DNA of 64,000 bases from Thalassia testudinum (GCA_037157565.1 JAZHRO010000012.1:57775501-57839500), one strand, 5' to 3'; positions 20,616 through 32,779 are shown, counted from the first letter of the stretch. Notes: a model not told the origin generated them from the sequence alone. Program-made: numbers and translations.

Positions 20616-23593
20616 AACAACACTATCAAAAATGAAAAACGAAATCACAATGATGATTGCAAATACAAACATAAATAGAAACTTAAAGGAAATCGAAGAA
20701 GAAACCTCAATATATCAGGAAATCCACCAAAAGGACGAAGGCGAGGAGCGAAGCAGCTGCAAACGAAGAATACAAGAGCTGGAAAGAAACAAATGAGATT
20801 CGCGGAAGGAGGAGAAGAGGAAATAATTTATATAGGGAGTGTTGTATGAAGACTAACAATAACAACCCCCATGCAACGAGGCTCACGAACCCCCTCGTGC
20901 ATAAGCTTCCAAGCAGCACGGGTCAAAACATGTTAACTTTTGCGTCATTTGATGCGTTTACTACTTTTTGGAAAAAAAAAGTGGTTGAAGATGAAAAAGA
21001 AAAAATTAACCCTTATCTTAAAGAAAATAAAATCAAAATATCACCTTGTAAAAGGTTGAAATTAAGACATTTGTAAATAGTTTTTAACTACACTAAGTTT
21101 TATAAAGACTTTAGAACAAATTTATGAAAAATTTGATAATATATATTATCAATATAATGAAACTAGGTTTTCTCACCGTCGATCCCACGAAATCTCTCAT
21201 TTCCCCCACATAGCCTGAAATCAACTCAACTAGCCAGCTTTAAAATGTGCATTTTTCTAGATGTGGAGCCGGAAATGCCAGGCCAAAACAAGGCTTAGAA
21301 TCATTGAACGAAAACAACACCATAATTTTCCTTTCTACAAATGCACAAAACAAACATTTTAAGAGCATGCGAGTGCAAAAAGTTTCTATATTTACAGCTC
21401 CACTAAATAATATATGATGGATTACAATCAAATGAAAATTAAAATAAATAATTTCCATTAGTTCTAAGAATCAAACCTCACGTCAACCCATAAGAGAAAG
21501 AAACGAGAGAGAATGGTGATGGCACTTCCAAAGAGTGCGAAAGAAGACAAATGACTCAAGTGTCTCTTGGATTCTTTCTAAGAGCCCTTATATCCTCTGT
21601 AATGGGTTGTAGAAAAATAGAATAATCCACCTACTCCTTGCATGTTCCTTGGGGAATCATAACTGCTAAAATTAAAATAACAATTCTATCTATCATAGAA
21701 TTGCATTTACTTTATGATTTCTATATATGAAATTATATCTCCTTATAAGATGTGAATGATCAAGTAGCATACTTAGATCACTTTAATAATCGTAAATATG
21801 ATGTTAAATATATACATACATGATAACATACAATTTCTAATAATAACTTGCCATGGTTTACGGTATAATTCTAACAATATATTCATCGATAGACCTCTGT
21901 CAAAGATGTGTACACATTCATCTACCCTTGATTCCTCACCAATAGAATACAATGGTAGAAGTCCACCTAGAAAAAGAGGTTATGATATCAATTATTATGG
22001 TATAAAATAATGCAAGGATAAATAGAATAGAGTATTTATTAAAGTTGCAAAATAAGTAATTGATAAAATAATTTCTATGATAATATAATGGTAGTGGATA
22101 ATTTTTTAATATTATTAGTTAGTGTGAATGAATTGATGTGACATAGTTAATTTATTTTAGTAGACATATTTTTGTTAAAGCAGGTGTATGTTAATATATA
22201 TTAATGTTTATGTAATATAATGGAATAATTTAATGTTAATGTTAATATTGATTGATAGAGTGGTATAAATTTTATCTTTTAATTTTAAATTTTATTCTTT
22301 TAATTCCTTTAACAAGGGATGCTAAATGGAGCCCATATTTGGTTGTCGGATTATGTTGAAGTTAAAAGCGTCATGTTAAATATTTAATCTAACCCACATT
22401 TATGCCAAGTTAAGGGTTAAAGTTATTTCTTTCTCTTTATAAAATAATTTTAATCTACTAAAATAATTAAATAAATTAATTCACGTATTTCATCATTTAT
22501 TACATTTTTTTTCTCTATTCCTTTATTTATTTTAATAAACTAACTGATATATTTCATTATTTATTTTATTTCTCATCTGTTTCTTTACTTATGTTATAAA
22601 CTTATTCCCTTTCAAATGGGACCTAAACAATGAAGTATTCATGCCGTCACTTAGTAACATCAAAACCAAAAGGGATGAGGCCTGTAACCATTTATAAGAC
22701 AAGCACCACATGGGACCCAACGGATATCCGACCCGAAGCCTCCAAAATATAGTTAGAGTTTTATGTGCCCCATCTGTTTCTAAAATAGGGTAGAAAATGG
22801 AATCTGATTTGGTTTAGGTTGAATCTGGGTTGGATTTGCGTTGAACGCAACCTAAATTCATCGATCTGTTTCCCCAATATGCCACATATGTATAACATAA
22901 ATAACAAATATACACATTTATCTGAAATACAAAAGACACCGTAGAAACAAGAGACGACAGAGATTTATTGAAAAATATCCAATGAATTTCAGAAGATCAC
23001 CAAAAATTTATATAGGTAGAGGAGGCTACTTAATCATTATCAACCACCGTATAAACGAGAAAGATCGACGATCAACAAGTAAATATAAAAAAATTAGGAA
23101 TTTAATAATTTAATTTTATTGTAAGGGATATATGTTTGTGAGGAGGATGGTATTGCTAATTATACATAAAAATTTTTAATATTACAAGATTTACTTCCAT
23201 TCTCCTAGGGGAGACCCCTTTTTCATTTGGAACCTTTCCCTCTATTTATAACATGGGAAAATCCACACTTAATAGCCCCTTGTACTTATACCGTCAGACT
23301 ACTTGTCAATCGTCAGGACATAGGTAGTTAGGTCCATCTTATCATATCTTCCGCCTTAACTGCACTGAATCTTTTGTCAGGCCAGGTGGATTTCGATTGG
23401 GATTTGACTGACTTTAGACAGGATGGGTGGTGTCCAATCTACCTGTATACCCTACGATCAGACAATCAGATCTTCTATCGGATCATGTACGAAATTTTAA
23501 ATTCAAAAATATTTTTTATCCCTCGTAAATACCCAATTAGCCCATCATATCTTTTTTGGGAGGAGTTTTACGTATATACTCATGTAAACATTC
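20616..23593. other. AT-rich intergenic region
   Basis: From 20,616 to about 20,950 is the presumed upstream region of the FAR1-like gene, including a purine-rich stretch and a TATA-like tatata at about 20,830. From 21,000 to 23,590 the DNA is AT-rich with no coding signal and no clear repeat boundary that I could define. Confidence 0.4.
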
Positions 23594-24210
23594 GATAAGA
23601 TGTATATACCCCTATATTCTTGATATTTATGTATATATCCCTATAAACTTACTCCGTTAAGGCCAATGCCCATGTTCTGTTAAACCAAATAGAAACGTCA
23701 AAAACATAGAAAAATAGAAAAATTTATATTTACATCCCCATATTTTCCCTCTAAACCCTCACACCTCATCCTCCACCTTCCTCTCCTTCTCCCCTATTAT
23801 CCTCTCCTTCTCCGACCTTGGCGAACTCGCTCCCAAACCTACATCCATTGCCAGCCGCCCCAACGTGTAAAACACCACTGCATTCACGTGACCACCTCCC
23901 GTACTATAGTCCCAAGGCCTATCACGTACGTGGAGTACGACGACATTGCATACGGCAGCATCGAGATGGTAAAGATGACAAGCTTGCCTTAGGTGGCCGT
24001 GCGAAGGTCATGGTAGGGGAGGTGGCGATGGAGGTGTTGGAGGAGGGGGAGGAGGAGGAGGTGTATAAGAAAATGAAAATATAATTTTTTTTTTATATTT
24101 TTTAACATTTTCCATTCCATTTAATTGAACTGGAGTATACGACCTTGACGGAGTAATTTATAGATATATATACATAAATATAAAAAATATAAGAATATAT
24201 ACATTCTATC
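23594..24210. mobile_element. TIR element with ~70 bp ends around a GC-rich insert (Pack-MULE-like)
   Basis: The left end (23,594-23,664, starting gataagatgtatata) and the right end (about 24,140-24,210, ending acattctatc) are imperfect inverted repeats about 70 bp long that share a ccgttaagg/ccttgacgg inner block. Between them lies GC-rich sequence (about 23,750-24,080) unlike the AT-rich surroundings, with an 88-codon open frame of no recognised family. Long AT-rich TIRs around a captured GC-rich fragment are typical of Pack-MULEs. A matching 9-11 bp target duplication was not evident. Confidence 0.5.
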
Positions 24211-25240
24211 CAATATATATATATATATATTCAACTCAACTACGTCAGTAAAAAGAATAGATAAACAAGACACGTAAATGCATGGCAAGATAGGTAAATG
24301 GAATGGAAGGGTAAACGGAGTTTGGCTCGTTTTTGCTCCTGAGGACTAAAACAGGGAGAAGGAGTTGGATATATACGTGACTAAGATATTTAATATTTAC
24401 GGATACAAGGGTACCCCAAACTTGTCCTATGGGCATCCCTGCAATGTACCTCACCCACGAAAGGACACCAAAAGGAAAGAACCCGTCCATTCTTATCCCC
24501 AAATATTTAAAGCGTTGCCCCCACCATCGAAGGATGACTTCTCCCATTCCGACCCATCAGCGTCGCAGCCATCGATGCGCTCCTTCCAACGTAGTTTATA
24601 ACGTGCGATCAACTTCAATCGATTGAAAATTAAAATTAATTAATAAAAAAGTAAATAAATTAAAAGATAAAATAATTTTTAATCAATTAAAAATAACAAT
24701 AGATCATTATATTTTATTTTTTACTTCTAAATATAATTTTTATTAAAAATATAATTTTTCATTTAAAAAATAATTTCTCATCCATTAGAAATGATTTTCA
24801 TCGATGAAAAATTAAAATATAATAATTAAAATTACTTAAATTATTTGGTATATGAGTCGATTGAGAGTCAAGTCATGTAACCTACCTATCATTTACATTG
24901 GATTAACGAGAATTTAACTTAAAGTAAATTTATTTCACTCCCTCCCTGAAATAAATTTAATCTACTTATTCTTCCTGACTTATTTTAACATTTTATTTTA
25001 TTTCATTTCTATTCCTTCGTTTATTCTAGGAGTCTATCTTAAGAAAGGCTAATCTCCTTTTCAAGTCCTTCCCTTAACAAAAAGGACACACGTACATTTC
25101 AACAGCACATGTGTGCTTACAAAAACTCTTGACTTATTATATACCACCTACGTGTACAAGCCAAAATAGCCATCTTCCTGCAACCCACACCCTCTGATCA
25201 TATTAGGCCCTCCACGAAGGACCAGTCAGCACATCGCAGA
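24211..25240. other. Upstream intergenic region of the EXORDIUM gene
   Basis: AT microsatellite at about 24,213-24,232, then mixed and AT-rich DNA (24,600-25,020). The last 250 bp are richer in C and likely hold the promoter. No gene is supported here. Confidence 0.4.
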
Positions 25241-25241
25241 C

Positions 25242-25250
25242 CCTATATAG
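25242..25250 (+). promoter_or_regulatory. TATA box of the EXORDIUM-family gene
   Basis: cctatatag lies 82-90 bp upstream of the ATG at 25,331. This predicts a start site near 25,275-25,280 and a 5' leader of roughly 50 nt, rich in CA and AC. The start context is caATGGCC. Confidence 0.7.
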
Positions 25251-25330
25251 AGACCCAAAGCCTCTCCCCTCCCTCACCACCCAAAGCCACACACAAGCAA
25301 AGACCAGTAATAGATCACACAACACCAATC

Positions 25331-26263
25331 ATGGCCAACCTAAGAACAGCCTCCCTCTTCATGGTGGCTCTCCTCGCCCTCCTCTCCACCTCCAGCTCCA
25401 CCCTCGTCCCCTCCACCACCACCCTCCAGTACCACAAGGGGCCCCTCCTCACGTCCCCGATTAACGTCTATGTTATTTGGTACGGCTCCTTCCCCTCCTC
25501 CCAGAAGTCCGGCGTCTCCGGCTTCTTCTCCTCCTTCTCCTCCCCCGCTGTCCAACTACCCGGGAAGACCACCGTCTCCGCGTGGTGGAAGATCACCCAG
25601 GGATACAAGGACTCCAGCGGCAAGCCCGTGTCCTCCGCGGTCCGCCTCGCCGGGGAGGTCTCCGACGACGCGTGCTCCATCGGCAAGTCCCTCAAGCGGG
25701 CCGACGTCCCCCGCCTCGTTGCGGGTGCGATGGCGAAGAGGTCCTTCCCTTACGACGCGAGCGCGGTCTACCTCGTCTTGACGGCGTCCGACGTGGCGGT
25801 GGAGAGGTTCTGCATGGGGTCGTGCGGGTTCCATGCAGCCTCACCGGTTTTTGGCGGGAAAACCGCGGTGGTGGCCCACGTGGGCGACCCGGGCAGCCAG
25901 TGCCCAGGCTTGTGCGCGTGGCCCTTCGCCGCACCCGCCTACGGCACCCCCGGGCCACCGCTGGTGGCCCCCAACGGCGTGGGTGCCGACGGGATGGTGA
26001 TGAACATCGCAACGGTTTTGGCGGGTGCGAGCACGAACCCACGGGGGAACGGGTACTACCAGGGGGACAAGCTCGCCCCTCTGGAGGCCGTGACCGCGTG
26101 CGCGGGGGTCTTCGGGAGCGGAGCGTACCCCGGGTACCCGGGGCACTTGATGGTGGACGATACGAGCAAGGCCAGCTTCAACGCGCGCGGCGTAGGCGGG
26201 AAGTTGTACCTACTCCCGGCCGTGTGGGATCCCCCATCTCGCACCTGCAAGACTCTGACGTGA
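25331..26263 (+). CDS. EXORDIUM/PHI-1 family secreted protein
   Basis: Seen: an intact intronless 310-codon frame, strongly GC-rich at third positions. Residues 1-24 are a hydrophobic signal peptide. The mature part opens with Tyr-His-Lys-Gly-Pro-Leu-Leu and Val-Ile-Trp-Tyr-Gly, then Ala-Trp-Trp-Lys (about 84-87), Phe-Cys-Met-Gly-Ser-Cys-Gly (about 159-165) and Gln-Cys-Pro-Gly-Leu-Cys-Ala-Trp-Pro-Phe (about 189-198). Next come Leu-Val-Ala-Pro-Asn-Gly, Gly-Tyr-Tyr-Gln-Gly and Ala-Pro-Leu-Glu-Ala-Val-Thr-Ala-Cys near 247-255, and a conserved Tyr-Leu-Leu-Pro-Ala end. These are hallmarks of the phosphate-induced protein 1 family at its usual full length. Known: EXO and EXO-like proteins are apoplastic, brassinosteroid- or sugar-responsive and linked to cell expansion; no enzymatic activity is established. 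Overlapping frames on both strands are shadows of high GC. It is the only intact gene seen in the window. The paralogue (EXO or EXL) cannot be told from sequence alone. Confidence 0.95.
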   Translation: MANLRTASLFMVALLALLSTSSSTLVPSTTTLQYHKGPLLTSPINVYVIWYGSFPSSQKSGVSGFFSSFSSPAVQLPGKTTVSAWWKITQGYKDSSGKPVSSAVRLAGEVSDDACSIGKSLKRADVPRLVAGAMAKRSFPYDASAVYLVLTASDVAVERFCMGSCGFHAASPVFGGKTAVVAHVGDPGSQCPGLCAWPFAAPAYGTPGPPLVAPNGVGADGMVMNIATVLAGASTNPRGNGYYQGDKLAPLEAVTACAGVFGSGAYPGYPGHLMVDDTSKASFNARGVGGKLYLLPAVWDPPSRTCKTLT

Positions 26264-26710
26264 CGCTTGTAAACGCCGCTATAGGTCCAAAGTATACGTC
26301 GCAAAAGTGCAGTTCTAGTTGTCGGTAAGCGAGCTAGCTGTCAAGGTGTTCTTCGTTTAGTTTTTTTTTTATTTTTTTCCCTCCAAATGTCTGAATTATA
26401 TTACATGTATCGCGTAGTGGCCTCTAGGTTATGTCTTTACACTGAGATGATGTAAGGTGTGATTGCGTAATATTATACCTGTAGTTTCCGTTGCCTTAAT
26501 TAAGTGCGATTATTTATTTTTAAGTGTTCTTGTCCGAGTTCAAGGTTATGGTTACTGTCTGCGGGATGAACCTATAATTTGATCTGGAAGGGGACCAGAT
26601 GGCATGAGTGCAACGATGAGAATTAATGCACAGTTGATCAGGAGAGGGTTGGAATGGTTCGAGACATGCACGTTATGGTAATCGGGTGGAGCATTCTTTC
26701 TCCGGAGTCA
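26264..26710 (+). other. 3' flank of the EXORDIUM-family gene
   Basis: T-rich 3' UTR-like sequence with AT-rich candidate polyadenylation elements around 26,400-26,510. No further gene before the duplicated region begins. Confidence 0.5.
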
Positions 26711-26986
26711 CACCAGAAATAGAGTTTAATTCTCTGCACTAGAAGGCCAAATATAATTTCTTGGACCCCGCTACCTTCAAATTGGATACCGGCACGGAAT
26801 CTATCAAGCAAGATGACATTTGTGGGATGATCGTGAAAGTACAACATACGTGATACGTACTTGATGCATGGTCTTTCTACCTAATTATGCCGTTTTCATA
26901 AACAAGACATTTATCTTAGGACTCGTCCCATGATACCATCTTTCTTTGAGGGCAGTCCATTTGCACGTGAAGGGAAAGAGCGATAT
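26711..26986 (+). repeat. Host-flank segment H1, first of three copies
   Basis: These 276 bp recur at 32,441-32,716 and 42,942-43,217, almost without change. Here they run straight from the 3' flank of the EXORDIUM gene, so this is probably the original location. At 26,984 the sequence switches to LTR-element DNA with a short shared motif (gcgatat / gcggtatt). Confidence 0.85.
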
Positions 26987-28527
26987 TGGGGCCCCCACGC
27001 CCCACGTTTTGACAAGTATAATAACAGCCCCCCAGGCTGGTAGAAGCTCAGACCCATGCGCCCTAAAGTTCTGCGCACACTAATACCGCCCATCGGCAAG
27101 ATGCCAGTCGCTTCATTCTCAGAAGCATCTGTTAATAAGAACAGATCGCAAGAATCTGGGCCACCTTGCCCAATGATAGTATACCATCCACCAAGGATGG
27201 TAGGGACTGGAGCTCTAGCGCCCCACATTCCAGATGGCACGAGGCGGCGTCACACCACAACAACAACGCTACCTTGGGCCCTTGCGCCCCGAGTCCCGCC
27301 TAGCGCACGCTCAAACTCTAGGCTAAGAAAGTTCGAGTGTCGGCTCTCAGGTCTCGTTGCCACCTTCCAAGGTCGGCCTCCTTTCATTACCACCTACTAA
27401 GGTAGGCTCATATTTGTGGTCACCCCCAAGGGTCGACTTCCACAAATCTCCCGCTATGCTTTCTTTGTCCAAGGGCACAGCCAGGCAGGGTAACACACAT
27501 TGGTATTACACCTCGTGGCCGCGTCAACAAAGTCGCCCCTCCTCCACATATGTTAAGGATGAGCCTAATAGCAAAAGGGCCGCATCTAAAAACGATCGAG
27601 CTAATGACTATCTTTGCAGACACAAGCAATTGCCTAGCGAGCAACATCCAGGCTCTTATCTCTACAAAAAACTGAGGTAATGGATCACGATTGAACAATC
27701 AAATCCGAGCTAACCCTCACAGGAATTGAGCCAGGCTCTTCAACTATGGCTACTCGATCCTACCCTAACGACGCTGCCTAACTCACCCAGGCAAAGGATC
27801 CGCCCATTCAGGCGATTATAACTCAGCCAAAGAACCTAGGGTTGAGGCAAGGGAGCTTCTCCAAGCTGATTCTATTAAACCCCCGTGTCGGGCACAGCTT
27901 TCGAGGAAGGCGGTGGCCCTAAACGAGGCACGCCCACAGGTCCACAAGCAGAGCCTACCCCAAGTCTCCCTTATCAGCGATAGGCACCAAGGGACTCCTG
28001 CGATAAGCACCTTTGCCCAACCCCCATACAGGATGCACAAGGACTACTACCAAAATTGACCCTACCCTGGCTAATGAGCTTCCTAGGTAAGCAACTCTCC
28101 AATAAAGGGGCATACCCAAATATAAGGAGCTGTAAAGCTCCTCAACCTCCAACAAAGAGACAGGCGAACAACATAGTCAAAATGGCCATAGCCCCTTTGT
28201 CCTTGAGCACCAAGAGAAAGGGCCCGGGTGGCACCAGCAGAGCCTGAATACCCCTCAAGATGCCACCCCGACAAACCTCGTCGGCAGCCGACTCCAAAGA
28301 GTGCGCAACGAACTAGGGCAACCTGCTTAAAAGCTGACAAGGCAAGTAGGGATTTTCTACCCCCTCCTTTTGAACTGTTCAAATCAAGGCACACAGAGCA
28401 ACTGCTGCTAGCCTAGTTGCTCCACGAAGGATAAGTTCCAAGTGCACGCGAGGGCGCTAAGTACCGAGTAGCCTTACACTACCTTCTGCCTGGGGGGTTC
28501 GCGCCAATCTTGGCATCCTCCTGTCAA

Positions 28528-28551
28528 CCCCCCCCCCCCCCCCCCCCCCCC
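28528..28551 (+). repeat. Pure poly-C tract of 24 bases followed by a CA repeat
   Basis: The copy in unit 2 has 22 C (39,031-39,052); the copy in unit 3 is interrupted by a G (about 49,460-49,479). A second such tract of about 21 C lies at 35,703-35,723 in unit 1 and is reduced to a short run near 46,204 in unit 2. Confidence 0.9.
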
Positions 28552-30025
28552 ACACACACACCACCTACACACTCATATTATGTGTCAGGCAAAAATGGGC
28601 GAATAAGGCATGGGGTGAACAGTTAAGCTACAAAGTATACCATAGGATCCCTATGGATTGTGCGCAAACGGCTACCCAGGAGCGGAACATAAGCACCCGC
28701 CCACCGCCTTAGACAACCCTCTTCACGGGCACCTCATTCGACCCCGTAAAAAACAATCGGGATGATGTAACAGGATGAGTCTTTATGCTAAGACATTTGA
28801 GCGAACAATCGGGATGCCCCACAGTAGGAATCAAGCACAAACTTGTAAAAGAGGTCCACATAACCCTTGAGAGCAATAAATCCTAGGAAGCAAACATGTT
28901 CCTCATACTTGGCATATGAGCAATTTATCACACAAAAAGAGAAGGGAAAGAAAACATCTTCCTTTTATAAGAAATATCAACTGTTACATTCCCCGTAATC
29001 ATTGTCTCCAGCTAAATTACAGCTGAAAAGACATAAGTCACAACAAAGATACTGCCAACAGCCTTCATCAGGACTCTGTGGTCTTGACCCAAGTCTTCGA
29101 GCCTACCTACCCTAAGCAATACGGGTGATAATGCAACATCAAGACTGGCCAACACTGCACTCATCAGCGAAAACCAGTCTCTTCCCGACCAGTGCCTCTT
29201 TCCCGCATCCCCAGTGAACCCCCAGGTATCAGCGGGATGGCCTCCCCAACCCCCTCTGCAGAGGAAGAATGGCTGAACAAGAGCCTGCCGGCAAACCGGC
29301 AAGTCTTAACAAGCCACGATGGTTTCCTGAGGTAGGCGAAGCGGCTCGAAGGTGCAGAGTACCCTCCAATCTATCAGTGAGGTACCCCACCTAGTCGATG
29401 CCATAAGGCCTTCACCAGGCCATTCCACAAAGGATAACCAGTTAAGCTCAACTGCCTAGGCGAGTGCTACAAGCGCTCTCTAACCAAAAGAACTTGCTCC
29501 TGCCAGCGCCCCCATTGAGCGCTGCCCCACATCTGCCCGAGCAAATAAGCTCCCGCCACAGGAGTTGCCAATAGTAGCGCCTCCTGTCCCACCCTTGTGG
29601 AGTTACTAAGGGAGCCGAGCAGAATGGTAGAAGCGTCGATCCTCGATCCACCACAAAGGAGTGACTTTCACTCGAGCGCCGAATGGCGCCTCCGTGGCCT
29701 AACGGCCGATGGGTTCTCCATGCAGAACTGAAGGGGACGGCACCCCCAGCGAAACATCTGCCGCCTCATCCCAACGAACGTCCCACTATGCAGCTCCCTC
29801 CAAACGAACGTCCCGCCAAGCTCCCCTTGCGAACACACTGAGGGAGCCTGCTCTGCCTCCTCTTCACTGTCGACCTCCCTCCCCTTGAAGTCTTCAAACG
29901 CAAAAGGAGGCCTCCTCCTTACCCTGGCCCAGGCCTCTCCCCCATGCAAGCTAAGTCCCATACCAAGACGAGCCATCGTGACTCTGAAAATCACCCGGCA
30001 GAGAAAACCCCCACGAAACATAGAC

Positions 30026-30409
30026 GTTCCTCCGCAGGACTAATAAATCCCTCAAGTACAGCAAAAGGGGGTGAAAAGCCGTGAAATAAGACCCGTTGCG
30101 GGCCTCTATTTATAACCACCTTCCCATAGCTTTCTGAGGATGATGACATTGACGTTCCTCCACACAGCTAATAAATCCCGCAAGTATAGTAAAAAGGGGT
30201 GAAAAGCCGTGAAATAAGACTCGTTGTGAGCCTCTATTTATAACTGCCTTCCCACGGCTTTCTGAGGATGATGACGTTGATGTTCCTCGCACAGCTAATA
30301 AATCCCTCAAGTATGGCAAAAGGGGGTGAAAAGTCGTGAAATAAGACCTGTTGTGGGCTTCTATTTATAACCGCCTTCCCACGGCTTTCTAAGGATGATG
30401 ACGTTGTTC
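30026..30409 (+). repeat. Three tandem 128 bp repeats, each with a TATTTATA motif
   Basis: Repeats start at 30,026, 30,154 and 30,282 (gttcctc...), and each holds an aataaatccc block, gtgaaaagccgtgaaataag and ctctatttataac. The array recurs at 40,527-40,910 and about 50,939-51,322. It lies in the 3' internal region of the non-coding LTR element. Tandem repeats in that region are known from Tat-lineage elements; whether the TATA-like motifs act as promoters is unknown. Confidence 0.8.
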
Positions 30410-30609
30410 CACCTCCCCAACCCAGCAAGTCACGAGTTCCCAAGGAACAAAATCCCCCAAGATATGGGGCGGATTACACGACAGCTTGACTGCACTAATA
30501 AAACCAATGGTCAAGGACACCGCACATTATAACACGCTAGACACTCGGACCAAGCGGGCACAATGTTCGAGGCCATGACCTCCTACGGCAACAAAAATTG
30601 ATGCCTGCC

Positions 30610-30940
30610 TCAATTAACACCGCCTCCTAAGGCCAGTGTGAGCTAGGGCCCATCCGCCCCAGGCTTAACAAACACCGCCTCCTAAAACCGGCATGAGCAA
30701 GGGATCATCCGCCCTAGGCTCGATTAACGCCGCCTGCTAAGGCCGGCATTAGCTAGGACTCATTCGCCCCAGGTTCGATTAACGCCACTTCCTAAGGTCG
30801 GTGTGAGCTTGGTCTCATTTACCCTAAGCTCGATGAAGCACCACCTCTTAAGGCCGGCACAAACTTGGGCTTACAAGCCCAACGATCATATCCGAGGAAG
30901 TGTCGCCTCTTAAGGTCGACATGAACATGGGCTCATATGC
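30610..30940 (+). repeat. Degenerate ~60 bp tandem repeat (cctcctaaggccgg)
   Basis: Five to six degenerate units carry a core like cgcctcctaaggccgg, then gtgagctagg and catccgcccc. Copies are at about 41,110-41,440 and 51,525-51,850. A related array with cctcttaagg cores occupies 36,880-37,490, so both flanks of the element's mid-part share one minisatellite family. Confidence 0.75.
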
Positions 30941-30982
30941 CGCTACCACGGACCTCTTGCAAGCGCCAAGAAACAAGGGAAG

Positions 30983-32440
30983 TGTAGATTCGTCCCTACC
31001 AGGAGGGGGTGAGATTAGCGTAAAAAAAATGCGGAATGAAAATATATAAAGCAATCTCACAAAAATCAATCGCACAATGTACACAGGAATTTTTAGGTGG
31101 AAACCCAAACCGGGTAAAAACCACCACCTAACCCTCTCGAGTTAGGATTTTCTGATCAACCTAGTTGATCAAATCCACTAACCGAATCACTTTGAACGAG
31201 GGTGATTCAACCTCAATACAACCACGCTACAAGTACGAGGGTAGCGTTCCTCAACCCCTTCTCTCCACGAGAAGGATTTTGTCCCACGAAGGAGACGGGA
31301 ATTCGCAAAGCGAATACCCAACAAAATAACAAAGATAAAATAAAACAACAAACCTATAGAGCCAACAAAGTAATTAAACTAAGCTTCTATAGGATTTAGG
31401 AAACTCCCCTTTGCAAGGAGTGCGTCGACGATGACGCGGGTGCGTGAGCCACGCAACGGCGCAATGTCGCTCTCGTAGACAACGGCGGGAGAGCGGGTGC
31501 GCGAAGGGAATGATGCTCTCAAGATGATGGAGCTTGAGCTTAGAGAGCAAGAGCTTCTTGGACACAAGAGTGTGAGAGTGTATAGCTAAGTGTGTCTTGT
31601 GTCTTTCTTAGTGTGTCTTGTATGTATATGTGTTACAAAGGTTCCCCTCTATTTATAGAGGCCTTAGGAAGGCTTTGGAAGGCTTGGAAAAGCTTCCATA
31701 GCCGTTGGGTGCAAAGCCCAAGAGAATCAGGCCGAAATCAGGACAATGATTACATTTGACAGGGTCATCAGACGTCTAATTATGTCATCAGACGTCTGGA
31801 AGGCCACTTTAAGACGTCTGATTCCAAGGTCAGACGTCTGATTCTATGCGGGTTTCTCCCTGACTTGAATCAGATCTAAACAGGATTTTTGTGCAAGTCC
31901 ATCAGACGACATTCAGGACGTCTGAAACTATGTATGGACGTATGGAAACCTACTTTTACTGTGGGAATTGATTTCCAAATGTTGCAACGGCTAGAAAATC
32001 TCTGAGAAGAGATTTTCGGGTCAGTCGAGGCAAAACGGTCAATTATCAGACGTCTGTAAAGTCCTATGGACGTCTGATAAGGCTCTAACGGTCATAATCT
32101 TGAGTGTCTTCTAAGCCAGCCAACGGTCCACTAATTGGACGTCTGGCAAAGTCATCAGACGTCTCCTAAGACGTCTGGTCTAAGGTCTGGACGTCTGATT
32201 TCATCAGACAGAACTAACTATGTCCAGCCTAACAGTTATCAGACGTCTGAAACAACAGTCAGACGTCTTAAAATGCTTTATCAGACGTCTGATTTGGGAA
32301 TTAAACGTCTGGAAGTGCTGTTTGAACCCTATATCGATTTTCTAGGTATTCTACAGAAAACCTAAGTATCCTAGGGTTGTGCCGGTGTTCCTAGGACTAC
32401 TGTTAGGGTTCTTTGAGGCTCTTTAACATAATTTCTAAGG
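30983..32440 (-). mobile_element. Truncated Sirevirus-like LTR within unit 1
   Basis: It starts TGTAGATTC directly after GGAAG, at the exact point where copy 3 (51,891-51,895) continues uninterrupted, so it inserted into the LTR element. It is similar to the solo LTR at 3,156-4,837 and has a minus-strand TATA box near 31,650. CAGACGTCTG palindromes lie at about 31,765-32,310. It ends at 32,440, where about 270 bp of the LTR should remain, and is joined to H1. Duplicate at 41,484-42,941. Confidence 0.8.
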
Positions 32441-32716
32441 CACCAGAAATAGAGTTTAATTCTCTACACTAGAAGGCCAAATATAATTTCTTGGACCCCG
32501 CTACCTTCAAATTGGATACCGGCACGGAATCTATCAAGCAAGATGACATTTGTGGGATGATCGTGAAAGTACAACATATGTGATACGTACTTGATGCATG
32601 GTCTTTCTACCTAATTATGCCGTTTTCATAAACAAGACATTTATCTTAGGACTCGTCCCATGATACCATCTTTCTTTGAGGGCAGTCCATTTGCACGTGA
32701 AGGGAAAGAGCGATAT
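32441..32716 (+). repeat. Host-flank segment H1, second copy
   Basis: Copy of 26,711-26,986. Here it runs on into sequence starting ctgtacacatg, which is presumably the original continuation of the host locus. Confidence 0.85.
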
Positions 32717-32779
32717 CTGTACACATGTCAGCGTACTCCACCCCCCCTCCCTACCATCGATACCCTCTCCAACACCCCA

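Noticed and set aside
25477..26328. Alternative frames over the EXORDIUM gene (283 codons plus, up to 116 minus)
   Set aside because: Shadows of a GC-rich coding sequence; the 25,331 frame alone carries the family's motifs and a signal peptide.
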